NCBI GenBank assembly: GCA_020002185.1
Contig: CM034541.1
Location: 54,223,526-54,287,525 of the forward strand
Source: Paraescarpia echinospica
Lineage: Eukaryota; Annelida; Polychaeta; Sabellida; Siboglinidae
DNA: 64,000 bases
Direction of reading: 5' to 3'
This document shows positions 1-49,010 of this stretch, piece by piece. The translations under genes and the position numbers were made by a program. The stretch's first letter is position 1. Each line of letters opens with the position of its first letter. Under the pieces are notes generated by a model that was given only the letters and a program-made list of their open reading frames with translations, searched no databases and was not told where the DNA came from.

Positions 1-249
1 CTGTTGTTAAGTTGTTGCGAGTCGGCCGTACACTGGTGACATCAAGCGGAGACATGGGTATTAGCACGTGTGCTTTGCTCAGAACACGAGTACATACATG
101 AATTGGTATACTTATCAAAAATGTATGGAGCTAGAGACATACAGACCAAGAAGACGGGTTCCTGAACTATTCGTGCCTTTTACCTATTAGATGTCTACTG
201 CAAGGTTTGTACACATCTAGCAGGCATCCAAGATGCGTTATATGCCTAC

Positions 250-36368
<36,119 letters not shown>

Positions 36369-36454
36369 CTGCAAAGATACCATCACAGTATTCAATGCTT
36401 TGCCCTCTAGCAGACCTGCTGAATAGAGAACTTCCCGTTTGTATATATAGTGCA

Positions 36455-36570
36455 TTAATAACCAACAAATAACCAGAGTAAATGTAACACGGTTAATGGG
36501 TGTATTTACCGAAGACAATCTGAACTGGTCATATCGCATTAACTCCGTTAGAACTAAAGGTTTCACAGTT
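36455..36570 (+). mobile_element. LINE remnant (reverse transcriptase C-terminal motif)
   Basis: Plus strand reads ITRVNVTRLMGVFTEDNLNW then SYRINSVRTKG, resembling the 'k.LGv.iDdnL.W..HI..v..K' block of non-LTR reverse transcriptases. Only a short fragment survives. Confidence 0.5.
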
Positions 36571-36599
36571 TATCTTTACCAAATTATAATTTCCAGTTT

Positions 36600-38840
36600 T
36601 GAAATGTCGCCTTATTCGGAGACAAACTGGTCGAGTACGAAACGTTTAGACAATTATTGTAGTAGCCACAAGTTTATTCCCACCCAATGTGCCACAAACC
36701 ATTGGTTTAAATTATCACGAGTATGGTGGCGCCATCTGGATATCACTACTCATATTTCTCAGATTGAAGAAAGCCCTCTATATATTATATTGACAAATAT
36801 TTCCCAAACACATAAATAAATAACAGTAATTAACTATCGTTTTGTTTTTTCTGAAATGCATCACAAATCGGGAGCCAGTGGTCCGAAGGACCGAATGAAC
36901 CTAGTAGGCGAATGGACCTCGGCGCCTTGGAGGAGATGAACTTACGTCAGCGTGTTAATATACAGACATGTGTGTCGTTAGTTGGTTGACTATGCTTATG
37001 TATAATCGTTGTTTTGCGTCTGGTGCAAATGTTCTAGTACTCGCCTTTTGGGACAAACGAAGGGTCGTCGTTGGCCCAAACGCAGGATATATAAAGTGCT
37101 ATAGTAAGCACAACAGTTTGTACCACATTGATTAGCAACATGTCAGTGTGCGACATCACGACTGGCGTCCTTTGTGCAAGGGTGCGCGCAACCCCGGAAG
37201 TTGACGTCATGTGACATCCGCCTTGACGTCACAGTGGTCCGGCGGTTCTGAAATGGCGCCGACTAGAATCGACGGCGTGGCGTGCGTCCGTCGCTCTGTT
37301 TGGTCCAAATGTGACGACCCATGTCTCGACAGACTTACTATAACGGTGCGTGTTATGATTCTGGGTCCAATCTCTTCAGCTTGTACCCGCAAACCGTAAT
37401 AGGTAACGGCATTACATGATGTGGTCCTTGTTGTTTTTCCTGCGCCAACGACCGAGACAGTAGTGTTACAGCTGCTGCTGTTCCATCTTCCTCCAGCCCG
37501 CTCCGCCTTGCTCCAGCTTGCTCCAGTCTGCTCCACACTGCGCCATTTCGCTGCTTGCTGGCTCTTCAACGAACCACAGCGACATGAATCTACCACAATA
37601 TGGTACTGTATATTGTTCTCAACGAGTGTCTTGTGGTTCTTGCCCTGTAGTCAATAAGTCCAAATGGTCGGCGCTCCACAGTACAAGCGACCTTCTGTTA
37701 GTGGTCTTAAATGGGTGCAGTTGGCGGCTGTTTGGGACCCACGTGGGAATGTGCATTTGGAGGTCCTAAAGGAGTTGGATGGTTTTTTGGGAGTCTCATT
37801 TGGTCTCAGATGCACACCCCAACCACGCTACGGGCTTGATGTCGACACAGCGCCATCAACGGGGAGGATGAGCGTCTATGCTAGTATGCAGAACTTACAT
37901 ATATCCTGCTAAGACACGTGCTACATAGGCATATTATGTATATGTAGTACATACGCTAAGGTGCACACTACATAATGTGCATAATACATACTACATATAT
38001 ACACACACAAGAATGTGTTTTAGCAGAAGTCACCTACATTAACATAATCATTATATATTAATTTTGTCTGTTAAGGTAATTTACGGATCACGAAAAAACA
38101 GTTACGCGTTTTGTGTGTATGGGCGTAGACTTCAGTTCGTTGCGGCGGCTGGTGAGGAGACGAATGTCCATGCGAGTGAAGCGCCTCGTGTCTCTAGTGA
38201 CCTCACAGAGACCCGTCGTCGTCCTCCGTGTGGCTCGCACGGCCCTCGTCCTCACGTTGATCTCCCTCCACGTCGACTGGCCGGACTCTTCGCTGGACAC
38301 AACACGGGACACATCGCTGGACACAACGTCCTCGGGCAAGTCGATTCTTGTAGTTATCGTTTTCAATCGTTCAATCAATCAATCAATCAATCAATCACAT
38401 TGGCGTCGGGACATGGAGGGAGGAGGGCTGAGCACCCCCCAATATAATGTCGAGAGGGTGCAGTTTTAGGTTTTGTGAATGTCAATGAGAGTGAAGTTTG
38501 CGTTCTTGGGTAGCCTGAAGGCGAATATAGTTGGAGGTTTTGTTGAGCGAGGGTGCAGTTGGAAGTTTGTTTTGATTTTGATTTTAACATTTAAACCAAC
38601 TAATTTATAATATATTGATGTTTACACTACACTATTATCTTTATTTATTTATTCTTATATTTAAATTTGTTTTATTTCTGTATATATTAGCCTTACGTAA
38701 AGCACTGTGTACGTTACGGATATGGCGCTGTATAAAATAAACATTATTATTATTATAAGTTTTTGTGGAGAGCCTCAAGGGGGCCCATTTGAAGGATTAT
38801 ATGTATTGGTACGAACACCACTTCTAGCGTCGTCATAGTG
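36600..38840. other. No confident gene; dispersed repeats and one GC-rich open block
   Basis: 37660-37830, 38440-38580 and 38755-38800 share phrases (ggtgcagttgga, gagagcctcaagg, gggtagcctgaaggcgaa) with 58860-59130, marking a dispersed repeat. 38125-38345 is GC-rich and open in several frames, reading RVARTALVLTLISLHVDW on plus and a donor-like AAC|GTGAGG on minus, but no family was recognised. 38595-38757 is an AT-rich LINE/SINE-like 3' tail ending GCGCTGTATAAAATAAAC and (ATT)n. Confidence 0.5.
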
Positions 38841-38843
38841 CTA

Positions 38844-39045
38844 GTGGGTCGCGTTAGCGTAGTGTTAGAACATCGGTCTATCAATTGAGTGCCAGCTATG
38901 TAAATGAATACCTGGCTATGCACAGTGGTGGATATGTGTGAACTAACAGTTCACGCACAAGAAGTCTTTCGTGGCCGAACGTTTTGGTCGAATGAACTGG
39001 TCAGTGGAGTGTAAAGCGTTTTGAGCATTTAGTGCAAGTAAGGTC
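38844..39045 (+). mobile_element. tRNA-derived SINE, copy E (internally deleted)
   Basis: Head GTCGCGTTAGCGTAGTG, body CACAGTGGTGGATATGTG, tail GTAAAGCGTTTTGAGCA; the B-box region and part of the body are missing. Confidence 0.75.
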
Positions 39046-39114
39046 AGCACCAAAACGTCTCAAGTAAATTAATTGTGACTCCAGCTTGTCTGTATCCGGC
39101 CAAGTAAGTTCTGC

Positions 39115-39742
39115 ATCATTAAAGCTATTCTTTGATAATTTTAATATCTTTGTAATGTACATACTTATAAATTAATCCTGTTAATGATTAAATTAAAATA
39201 ATTACTTGCATATATTTTATTAGAATTACGTTTTGTTAATCACAAATGACAATATATCGACATAATAACTCTACTCCGCGTACGCGCAGTTTCCAGTTCG
39301 CGCCAGCATTCACGATCCCTATAAGGCACGCTCATGAATATTATGTCCGTCAGACTTCGGTTATCTCCGCTGAGTTTTAAGGGACAAGAAAAACTTCCAG
39401 CTGCTATTTATGTCATAGATTCAACAACGAAAGGAAGGGAAAGGGAAAGGAACGATGTATGGAATAATCGGAGAGTTAATATAGCGGCAGCCCATGTAAG
39501 ATGAGTTGATTTAAAAGTGCAGACTTATGCTCGGGCTGCATATTTATTCATACACGTGGCAACAAGCTCAACATTATTCGTGTAAACACAATCATTTATC
39601 CGCTATTTTGCGCATATAAGACCACAGTTATGCATAAAATGCAAGTAATAAGTGGCAGAGAATGTACATACTGGGGAATATCACGTTTGGCTACGTACAG
39701 TACAACTCGAATGTATTATTAGCTTACAAAGAACTGCTTTAA
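39115..39742. mobile_element. MITE-like element with TTAAAGC terminal inverted repeats
   Basis: About 630 bp bounded by TTAAAGCTATTCTTTG on the left and CAAAGAACTGCTTTAA on the right. Its left ~470 bp match 60266-60738 and its right ~220 bp match 63165-63385, so it looks like an internally deleted relative of that 3.1-kb element. No open frame with a transposase motif. Confidence 0.82.
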
Positions 39743-41200
39743 CTATGATAGAAACAGGCAATAACCATACGCGACAACTCAGCACAATCTACTACCTCAA
39801 TGCCCTCCATTCCAGGTCCTCATTTGCAAAGAACATGTATTTTTGTCAACAACAAGCAATCACGTTAGTGTTGTGCTATCCGATATTTTACAGGTGTGAC
39901 AGTCGCTCTAGATTCAGCCGGAGACAGCAACTGCCCCAAAGTCGTCGAAACACTGAAGACAGCCATCTACCCGCAGTCAAAGTGAATATGCTAATGTCAT
40001 GGAGTAATATTAGTTTATTATTGTACATGCGTTTTGCCTAGAACTATTGGCTGTAGTGTACATAATAAAATATAAATTGGATGTGTTAATTTGTAATATA
40101 TGTCATGTCGTGTGGTCATGTGACCTTCTCCAAACTAATATAATAAAATGGCCGACAATCATACTTTCTTCAGATGTCAATATAAATTTGGAAATTACGT
40201 CGATGTGTTAAATACATGATCTTAAGGGACATAAATTATCCCAGAAAGTAGAAATTAAAACTACGTTTATGTTGCAGGAAACCAGGTTACAGGTTGTACA
40301 AGAACGGTATGAGCAATGTATGTAGAAAATAAATACGATTAATATTTAAGTTAAATATATGACAGTTATCATAATAGTCACTACTAACACTGTGGATTAT
40401 CATTCTGATAAATATCATGTTGGACATGCAGATATTATTTTTAAACAATACCAAATAGTTTTTAATAGTAAATACGGACAGGAAAGAAAGACAGCTACAT
40501 GCACACATGCACGCACAGAAATACAATTTTACTTATTTTAATATATTTCCCAATCTTAAATGTGACTAAGACAACATAACAATATAAACGTTTTAATACA
40601 CATTCGCGTACAATTATATCTAAGCAATGCCAAGCGCATATCTTTATCCCTGCCGCCCTTGCGCCGCGCCTCCGCCGCCGCCGCCGCTGCTATATTGCAT
40701 GCTGTTTCTTGGAGAGAGAATTATGAGATTTAAGGCTACAACGAAATCGGATTTGACACAAATGATAATTTGTTGCAGAACACCGACGTAACTCTAATTC
40801 CTGGAGGAGATTACTGCAGAGTACGCGACTTTAATCCGATCGGTTCCAAAGGCGCAACATAAGTCGAGACACGTACGTGATCTGTAGGACAATCGTACAT
40901 TCACACATGCAGAGCCAAGCACGCACTCGCCAGTCGCATGTAGGATATATGCGCGCGAATGACACACTGTTCATGTATCACGTGCAATATTATATTGCCT
41001 CCCTCGGATATACTTCCACGTGACAGAACATCACAACCATGGGTAAGGTTCTCTCCCCTCGTGTATTAAAGGGATGCCAATGGTATAGTGTTGGGCCTAT
41101 GCTTCTAAACGAATTAATAATAAAAACTAACCATTTCCAACTACAATGAAGATATCATATCAGTAGTGTAATAAAAAAAGGTTAAACACACGGAATTAAT

Positions 41201-41548
41201 TTGCACGGACAGCGCCATTATGATAGAATAGACAGCCTGACGTCACGACCTTGTACTCTTCCCAATTCCATCGCAGAAGAGCTTGGTGTTATACCCGGGA
41301 CTTTATTGAACTTTGTAAAGAAACAGAAACTAAGTTATTTCGGCCATGTGAAACGGCATCAGTCTCTAGAGAGACTAATAATGGAAGGAAAAGTGGAAGG
41401 CAGAAGAAGCAGAGGAAGACCTAGGAGACAATGGGGGAAGGACACAGAGGAATGGATGGGAGCCGACGTCTGGCGAGTGGGGAGACTGGCAAACGAAAGA
41501 GCTGTCTATAGACAATCCATCAAGGCTGCAACGTCCAGAAATGGATAA
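41201..41548 (+). mobile_element. RTE-like LINE C-terminal remnant
   Basis: The frame reads KKQKLSYFGHVKRHQSLERL then GRRSRGRPRRQWGKDTEEW, the characteristic endpoint of RTE/craft-type endonuclease-reverse transcriptases ('l.ffGH..R...l...i..G...G.R.RGRp...W.d'). Upstream reverse transcriptase domains are missing. Ends with a stop at 41546. Confidence 0.82.
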
Positions 41549-42169
41549 GCAAAACCCAACAACAACTCGTTCCACGTTCTTCTAACTTTATTCGCGTTTT
41601 CTTTGCATGGCTGCATAGACGCGGGAACGAGGGGGGGGGGCAAACCTGCCCCCTGGAATTTCCCTGGGACGGCAGACACATGGTTCTGCTCCCCATTAAA
41701 TGTGAGCGTGAATGTTTCGTGGCGAGCGTCAATGGCGGGTGAAAATGTAAATTTTATGAGACGATTAATGTGTATTTTTGTTGGCTGTGAAAAGTGTGTG
41801 CAGTTGGAGGGTAGATATATTGTTTTATGTCCCCCCCCCCATTAGTAAGCGGCGTGGTGGCAAATTTGTTTTCGAAAGCTGGTGCGGAAGTTGCCATGTT
41901 TACTGTGTACGACTCGTATATTTTCCCGCCTATTCGGCGTGGCGGCGCTTGTGCTAAATATAGAATGATGTCATGCAGATATATACGCGTTACTGCCTCA
42001 ATAATGGCGAGTGCTATTTATTCACCCGATCACGTGGGAGCTAGCAAAGGAGCGTTTAATCTTCGATGACGATATCACGGCACCGTACGTTACTGCGGCA
42101 TGACATCTCCTATAATAAACATCTCCGAATACATCCGAATACAGTTGTCACCCTAAAACCTGTGCTTTA

Positions 42170-42335
42170 TGTTTTTATTAAAGAAAAACTTTTGGGGGCA
42201 AAATATCAACAACATTTAGTCTACGTCGGAATGTGTGAACGAACGCTCCACGAGTTCGGCACCCCGTTTTGTGATGGCTTGACTTGCGTTTGCTAAGCAA
42301 CTTTTGCAATAGGTCACGTGATGGACAGGTCAATT
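42170..42335 (+). repeat. Dispersed GGTCACGTGATGG repeat, distal copy
   Basis: Shares 'aagaaaaac...caaaatatcaacaac', 'cgaacgctccacga' and AGGTCACGTGATGGACA with 4205-4345, 5150-5265 and 7255-7400. Confidence 0.6.
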
Positions 42336-42605
42336 TATATATGGTAAACCAATATAGTGGTTACACATCCGAATAACCCATGTCCGGATAATGGTGCACA
42401 TTTTATAATTATATAATAATTATAATAATAATCCTACTATACTCGAGCTAGCGTATGTATGTATGCGGTTATGTTGACGTGTTCCTCGCAGACGGCTTAC
42501 ATCTCGTGCGTCATACTTACAGTATATGTAAAGGTATCCCAACATTTACAGGGTAAATAAATTGTTCGGAACGTAAAACGTAATGTGCGTGAATAATACG
42601 TATAA

Positions 42606-42793
42606 TGAAGACACCCTGGCAGACCTGTTCAAGCGAACACCATCTCGACTTCTCTGGGAAGAATCCAGCCACGCTGCAATTAACGTAGAGTGAACGAACT
42701 TGCCCAAGGTTCGACACGGCAACAAAGGATTCGAACCCGGATTCTCTCGTTTGAGAGTCCGAAGCTTTAGCCACTGCACCACGGCACTCCACG
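42606..42793 (-). mobile_element. tRNA-derived SINE, copy F (internally deleted)
   Basis: Minus-strand head GAGTGCCGTGGTGCAGTGG, good B box GGGTTCGAATCC, then the CTTGGGCAAGTTCGTTCACT block, and a jump to the GATGGTGTTCGCTTGAACAGG block. About 100 bp of body is missing. This copy has the clearest tRNA-like head in the window. Confidence 0.88.
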
Positions 42794-43599
42794 AATCTGC
42801 ATGCATCTGCATCCTCATTCGGATATGCCAAGAAATGCGACCGTTTCTAGGTAGAAAGAGATTGACCCGCACTCGGATTCACAGGCATGAAATAACTAAA
42901 CGGCAATTGATGATGCGTGAGTGGTATAAATAAACCTGGATAACGAGATAACGCGATGGCGAGGCATTGGAAGAAGATATTGCAATGGTGACGTATGCCA
43001 CAGCGTTTGTCGAACGAGCCGCGTCCTGTAGCCGTGTGCATCGTGTGTTTTAGATCGTCTGAAGTGCGACTCGGTCCCAGATACCAACTCACCACCGACC
43101 TCTCGCCACACCAAGACTGTTCCCCGGTGCTCTGTCGACGGTTGTCCAAACACCCTCCCTGGCATGTCCCCTCGCTACACACGTGTGTCCAGGAGCAAGA
43201 CGTCCGAATAGGGTGCAACAGTGTGTGAATTCCTTGTGCTCGCTCTCTCTGTCATCTCATTAGTCCGATACGGGTGTCACACTCAACTCAACCATATACC
43301 CGACCACGTCTGCACACTGACAATAAGTTTATATTCGTTACCAACTTAAAAAATAACCCAAATCCTAGCTATCATCGAGTGTTTGCAAGGTAGTACCATA
43401 ATCCTAGTCGTAAAGATAGTAATACGTCATATAGTGACTGACAAAAATACCGGAATTTAAGATAAACTGTCAGACGACTGGGTGTATTTTGTTAGAGTGT
43501 TGAATATGTGTATGTACGTATGTGAGTGTCTATCCATGTGTGAATGCGTGCGTTTGTTTGTGTGTAAACTTTAGGCGGAGAGGAGGTTGAAGAATGTAG

Positions 43600-43781
43600 A
43601 AGAGACCGACCGACCGATCGACCGACCGGACCGGACCGGACCGACCGACCGACCGACCGACCGACCGACCGACCGACCGACCGACCGACCGACCGACCGA
43701 CCGACCGACCGACCGACCGACCGACCGACCGACCGACCGACGGACGGACGGACGGACGGACGGACGGACCGACAGGCAGGC

Positions 43782-43826
<45 letters not shown>

Positions 43827-43853
43827 TACACCACACCACAGCACATATGCATC

Positions 43854-43894
<41 letters not shown>

Positions 43895-43955
43895 ACGCAC
43901 GCATGCACGCACACACACACACATGCACCACGCACGCACGCACGCACGCACGCAT
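43600..43955. repeat. Serial tetranucleotide arrays ending in (CA)n
   Basis: (GACC)n with GGACC variants at 43604-43740, then (GACG)n at about 43738-43768, then (GCAG)/(ACAG)n at about 43772-43826, then CA/GCAC tracts to 43955. Long open frames on both strands are periodicity artefacts. Confidence 0.95.
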
Positions 43956-43965
43956 TCCGACGTGA

Positions 43966-45640
43966 CAGAGAAACAAAGGAAGAATCCGTAATATACCCTT
44001 ATCGTGAAAGACAAGCAAAGGAAGAATCCGTAATATTCCCTTACCGTGTATGAAAAACAAAGGAAGAATCCATAATATACTCTTACCGTGTATGAGAAAC
44101 AAAGGAAGAATCCGTAATATACCCTTACCGTGTATGAGAAACAAAGAAAGAATCCGTAATATACCCTTACCATGTATGAAAAACAAAGGAAGAATCCATA
44201 ATATACTCTTACCGTGTATGAGAAACAAAGGCATTATCCGTAATATACCCTTACCGTGTATGAGAAACAAAGGAAGAATCCGTAATATACCCTTATCGTG
44301 AAAGAGAAACAAAGGAAGAATCTGTAATATACCTTTATCGTGAGAGAAACAAAGGAAGAATCCGTAATATACCCTTACCGTGAAAGAGAAACAAAGGAAG
44401 AATCCGTAATATACCCTTACCGTGTATGAGAAACAAAGAAAGAATCCGTAATATACCGGTACCGTGTATGATAAACAAAGAAAGAATCCGTAATATACCC
44501 TTACCGTGTAGGAGAAACAAAGAAAGAATCCGTAGTATACCCTTACCGAGTATGAGAAACAAAGAAAGAATCCGTAATATACCATTACCTAGTATGAGAA
44601 ACAAAGAAAGAATCCGTAATATAACCTTACCGTGTATGAGAAACAAAGAAAGAATCCGTAATATACCCGTACCGTGTATGAGAAATAAATAAAGGAAGAA
44701 TCCGTAATATACCCTCATATGTGTATGAGAAACAAATGAAGAATCCGTAATATACCCTTACCGTGTATGAGAAACAAAGGAAGAATCCGTAATATACCGT
44801 TACCGTGTACGAGAAACAAATGAAGAATCCGTAAGATATCCTTATTGTGTATGAGAAACAAAGGAAGACTCCTTAATATACCTTTACCGTGTACGAGAAA
44901 CAAAGGAAGAATCCGTAATATACCCTTATCGTGTATGAGAAACATAGGAAGAATCCGTAATATACCCTTACCGTGTACGAGAAACAAAAGAAGAATCCGT
45001 AATATACCCTTATCGTGTATGAGAAACATAGGAAGAATCCGTAATATACCCTTACCGTGTATGAGAAACAAAGGAAGAATCCGTAATATACCCTTACCGT
45101 GTATGAGAAACAAAGGAAGAATCCTTAATATACCCTTATCGTGAAAGAGAAACAAAGGAAGAATCCGTAATATACCCTTACCGTGTATAAAAAAACAAAG
45201 AAAGAATCTGTAATATACTCTTACCGTGTATGAGAAACAATGACATAATCTGTAATATACCCTTACCGTGTATGAGAAACAAACAAAGAATCCGTAATAT
45301 ACCCTTACCGTGTATGAGAAACAAAGGAAGAATCCTTAATATACCCATACCGTGTATGAGAAACATAGAAAGAACCCGTAATATACCCTTACCGTGTGTG
45401 AGAAACAATCAAAGAATCCGTAATATATCCTTACCGAGTATGAGAAATAAACAAAGAATCCGTAATATACCCTTGCCGAATATGAGAAACAAATGAAGAA
45501 TCCGTAATATATCCTTACCGTGTATGAGAAACAAAGGAAGAATCCTTAATATACCCTTACCGTGTATGAGAAACAAAGGACGAATCCTTAATAAAAGTAT
45601 ACCCTTATCCTGCATGAGAAACAATGGAAGAATCCATGAT
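43966..45640. repeat. 42-bp satellite, about 40 units
   Basis: Unit GAGAAACAAAGGAAGAATCC plus GTAATATACCCTTACCGTGTAT. As 42 is 14 codons, the plus strand spells an MRNKGRIRNIPLPC cycle and the minus strand a FLIHGKGILRILPL cycle until indels break the frame. Variants cluster locally (GGAAG, AAAGAA, TGAAG). No start context or splice signal supports coding. Confidence 0.95.
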
Positions 45641-45644
45641 GTGA

Positions 45645-47815
45645 TCTGTACCACGAATGCAATCGCGATCGAATGAACTGTCATTTATGTTTGTCTTTAT
45701 TTACGGACGTCATTCAGCAACTTTAGACTGAATACATTATTACCCAGTTGGTGTATCTCTTATCATTTGAACACAGCCAATAGACTGCACCTGCAACTCA
45801 TGCATATACTGATAGCAGACATAGAGGCTAAGTAGGCCTATGCTTCAGTTGACCTGTAATACGAGGACAGATTCAAACGGATTTCTCCTACATCAGTAAG
45901 CATTGTATGGCAGACCAACATTTCAGTCATATTATGGACACGTCCGTCTTAACGTAAATCACCTGTGCTATTGTCGCCGGATCCATGCAAGAAATCCTTT
46001 AATTAATTGTATCGTGCCTCCATCTGAGGTGGGCCTTAAAATCGCGCAAGCCACATTACTAACGCTTCGTGGATAGACTCTATGTTGGCGGGTTTTAAAC
46101 CAATACCTCTATGAAAGCGCCACACGATACCAAGATAACTACAGTTTGTCGGCTGTTTTAATTCTCAAACATGAAATATAATCATTATAATTACAGTATC
46201 TACAGCTATGAAACCTCTTGCAAGATTTACAACACGAAACGTCAAAAAAGATTACATCGCCAACATATATATCTATGTATACCTTTATTACTATATAATT
46301 ATTACCATATGTTAGCTGTTGCATAGAATGAGAAGTGTATGCAATTAGTGAGTAGGGCCTACGTACGCGAGCTATCACCAACGGGGCCTAGGTACTCGAG
46401 CTATCACCAACGGGGCCTAGGTACTCGAGCTATCACCAACGGGTATCTAGAGGGTGACGTGTCCTCGGATCATTTAAATTATGCACAAGTTCGCATCCGA
46501 TGTTCTAAATTTCATCACATAAAAAAAAAACATTCATAATAATTTCCCACAATGCCGGGCAACCGCCTAGGCACGTGTGTCCGTGCAGGTGTGAAGTGTG
46601 CACGTGTGCTGTACGTATGCGACAACGTGCGCCGTCACGTGCACATTTCATGGTCGGCGCCGGCTCCAAGCATGATTGTTTGCGCCGTGTGATATGTTAG
46701 CGGTGCCTCGCCCCGTCTTCCTATTGCTAAACGTGAGTCAGATTCAGGGTAGCGACCGCTGGAGCCCACGATACACTGAGGTAGGTTCGTCGTTTCGTAT
46801 ATAATGCACAACTATTTGACAGAAATAACAATTCCCGGTTGTTGCCACCCACCAATAAAAGACGGAATTTTATTGAATGCGCGAGTTCGATCGATCGAGC
46901 AACGGACAGAGCAAAGAAGGTAATTGACAATTATTTTAATAACAATACTAACAATCATGGATGACCGGGCGCGCAGCTAAAACTTGCCCAATGTTATAAT
47001 TGTATGCACGACGGTTAACTGAAACTGAACATGTTTTTAACATTAACTGTTACAGTTATGTTTACTAACTAGTTTGGTACATGACAGGTTTAAACAAAAT
47101 AGGTAATTTAAAATATAATAATAATAACAATAATAGTAATGATAACAAGAGTAATGATATAACGAAGAACGTATCGCGCAGTCGTACATAGGTGAAAATA
47201 AACAGAGAGGACATCGACATTGGCAGCCTTTCACTCGAGGCTTCCTGGTTGTCAGCGACACGCTTCCGGCAGCTGATAGCAACATAGAGGCACCTGAGGT
47301 CACACCGATCCGTGGCTGTTCCATCTAGTCGCCTCCCTCCCCACGTCCTCTCATTGATTGCTTTAGTTGCACCGCCAGTTTGTATTCTGCGAGTGCAACG
47401 ACGCAGGGATAGCCCCGAATCATGCAGCGGCTTAATTACGACTAAATGCTGCCCGAGGTCATCTGCGGATAAGTGTACTATATACCGGCTACATGCGCTG
47501 CTATCAAGAGAGCCATGCCCGACGGGAAAATGTGATTGCACATAATGTTTGTGTCGTTGTGTTATTGAATAAAAACGGACATCGGTTTTATTTGGAAATC
47601 CGCCTCGCGAAACTGTATTCGGTAGTTGCCTGATGAAGGTCAACTTGACACAGCCTCGTTTGCCGTCGCTTGTGGAGAGTGACGGCTACGCTAGCTGTAC
47701 CTGGAGTACATCGACAGCTGACCACACCGCTGACCACGCCGGACAAGGTGAGGTCACTCCGGTCCACACGATCTGACCATCTCACATTTACGCGCACGTG
47801 TGTATATGTATGCGT
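45645..47815. other. No confident gene; one unexplained ORF
   Basis: Apart from the 29-bp repeat, the main item is a 192-codon minus-strand open frame at 47065-47643 with no recognised family; its 3' end is an (ATT/ATA)n Leu run, which argues against coding. The flanks are AT-rich. Confidence 0.45.
46369..46443. repeat. 29-bp tandem repeat, 2.6 units
   Basis: GAGCTATCACCAACGGGGCC plus TAGGTACTC repeated almost perfectly. Confidence 0.9.
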
Positions 47816-47817
47816 AA

Positions 47818-48124
47818 AGGTAAGTTCTTATATGGCGCAGTATCTATTTTTTAGAACTGTTCAAAGCGCTTTACACTTTACTCCCGTGCAGACCTGTTCA
47901 ATAGAACACCATCTGGACTTTTCTTGGAAGCATTCAGCCAGCCACGCTGCAATTAATGTGCGAAGAATATTCGTACACAAATATCCACCATTGTCTATAG
48001 CCAGGTTCTCATTCATACAGCTGAGTGACCTGGAGCAACGTAGAGTGAACGAACTAGCCCAAGGTGCGACACGGGTTCTCCTCATTGTGTGTCTGACGCT
48101 CCACCTACTGCGCCACCGCCCACC
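47818..48124 (-). mobile_element. tRNA-derived SINE, copy G
   Basis: Minus-oriented; tail GTAAAGCGCTTTGAACAG ... GCGCCATATAAGAAC, body CAATGGTGGATATTTGTG, head GGGCGGTGGCGCAGTAGG with a truncated B-box region. Confidence 0.85.
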
Positions 48125-48764
48125 ATGTGTATGTGTGCGTGCGTGTGACTGTGGTTTTAAAAATTGAAGAATATTTTTATGACAATTAATTAAAAGTTTT
48201 TTTTTTTTTTTAAACGACATTATTGCATTTGCAGTGTTCATTGGTAACATGAAGTCCATGATAATCAGTTTAATTGTTAAACAACAAACGTTTCTAATAC
48301 CAACGCAAAGCATACCCATAGCTGTCGCATAACGAAAAGCACCATCAATAATTATAGTGGTGAATTACGCTTCCGTGTCGCGTGTTTGCATACTTAATAT
48401 TATTCGCCCACTTCGAGTCTCTTTACGTGGTTTATCTTCACTGTAGTGTTAATAACTGTGCCTGAGTGGTCGACACATTACCAACGTCGTCATTGATCGC
48501 TACTTGAACTGATGTTCACGTGCCGTGGTCGGAACGTCGGCACCACGAGCAACATTTAGAACTAATGTACTATTAATTATGCAACATCCGTCAAGCTGTG
48601 GCATTTGTGTACCTAAACATATGATTATATTAGTTCATACGCTTTACATTACCAGCGCGGCACGACATATTCCAAGTAATACTTTTCAGCACACATTTCT
48701 ATCTTAAACACACGTGCGCGTGCGTTTGGTGTGTGTGCGTGTGTATGCGTGCGCGGACGAGCAA

Positions 48765-49010
48765 TTTCGTTCACTCCGCGTTGCTTCAGTTCATTCAGCT
48801 GTCCACACGAGATCCGGCTATAGACAGTGTTGGATATGTGTACGAATGATCTTCGCGTAGTAGTCTAACTCCACCGCGACTGAATTGTTTCCAATTCCAA
48901 AGAACTCGAGACGTTGTTCGAATGCACAGGTATGCAAAGGCGGCGTGTAAATCGCTTTGAGCAATCCGAAGGACAGGAAATTTACCTCGCTATATAAGAA
49001 CTAACGTTTT
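48765..49010 (+). mobile_element. tRNA-derived SINE, copy H (head-truncated)
   Basis: Begins in the TTCGTTCACTCCGCGTTGCT block and runs through CAGTGTTGGATATGTGTACG to the tail GTAAATCGCTTTGAGCAA ... GCTATATAAGAAC. No tRNA head. Confidence 0.82.

Noticed and set aside
43530..44585. 351-codon minus-strand ORF
   Set aside because: Made entirely of the 42-bp satellite, a CA tract and (GACC)n arrays.
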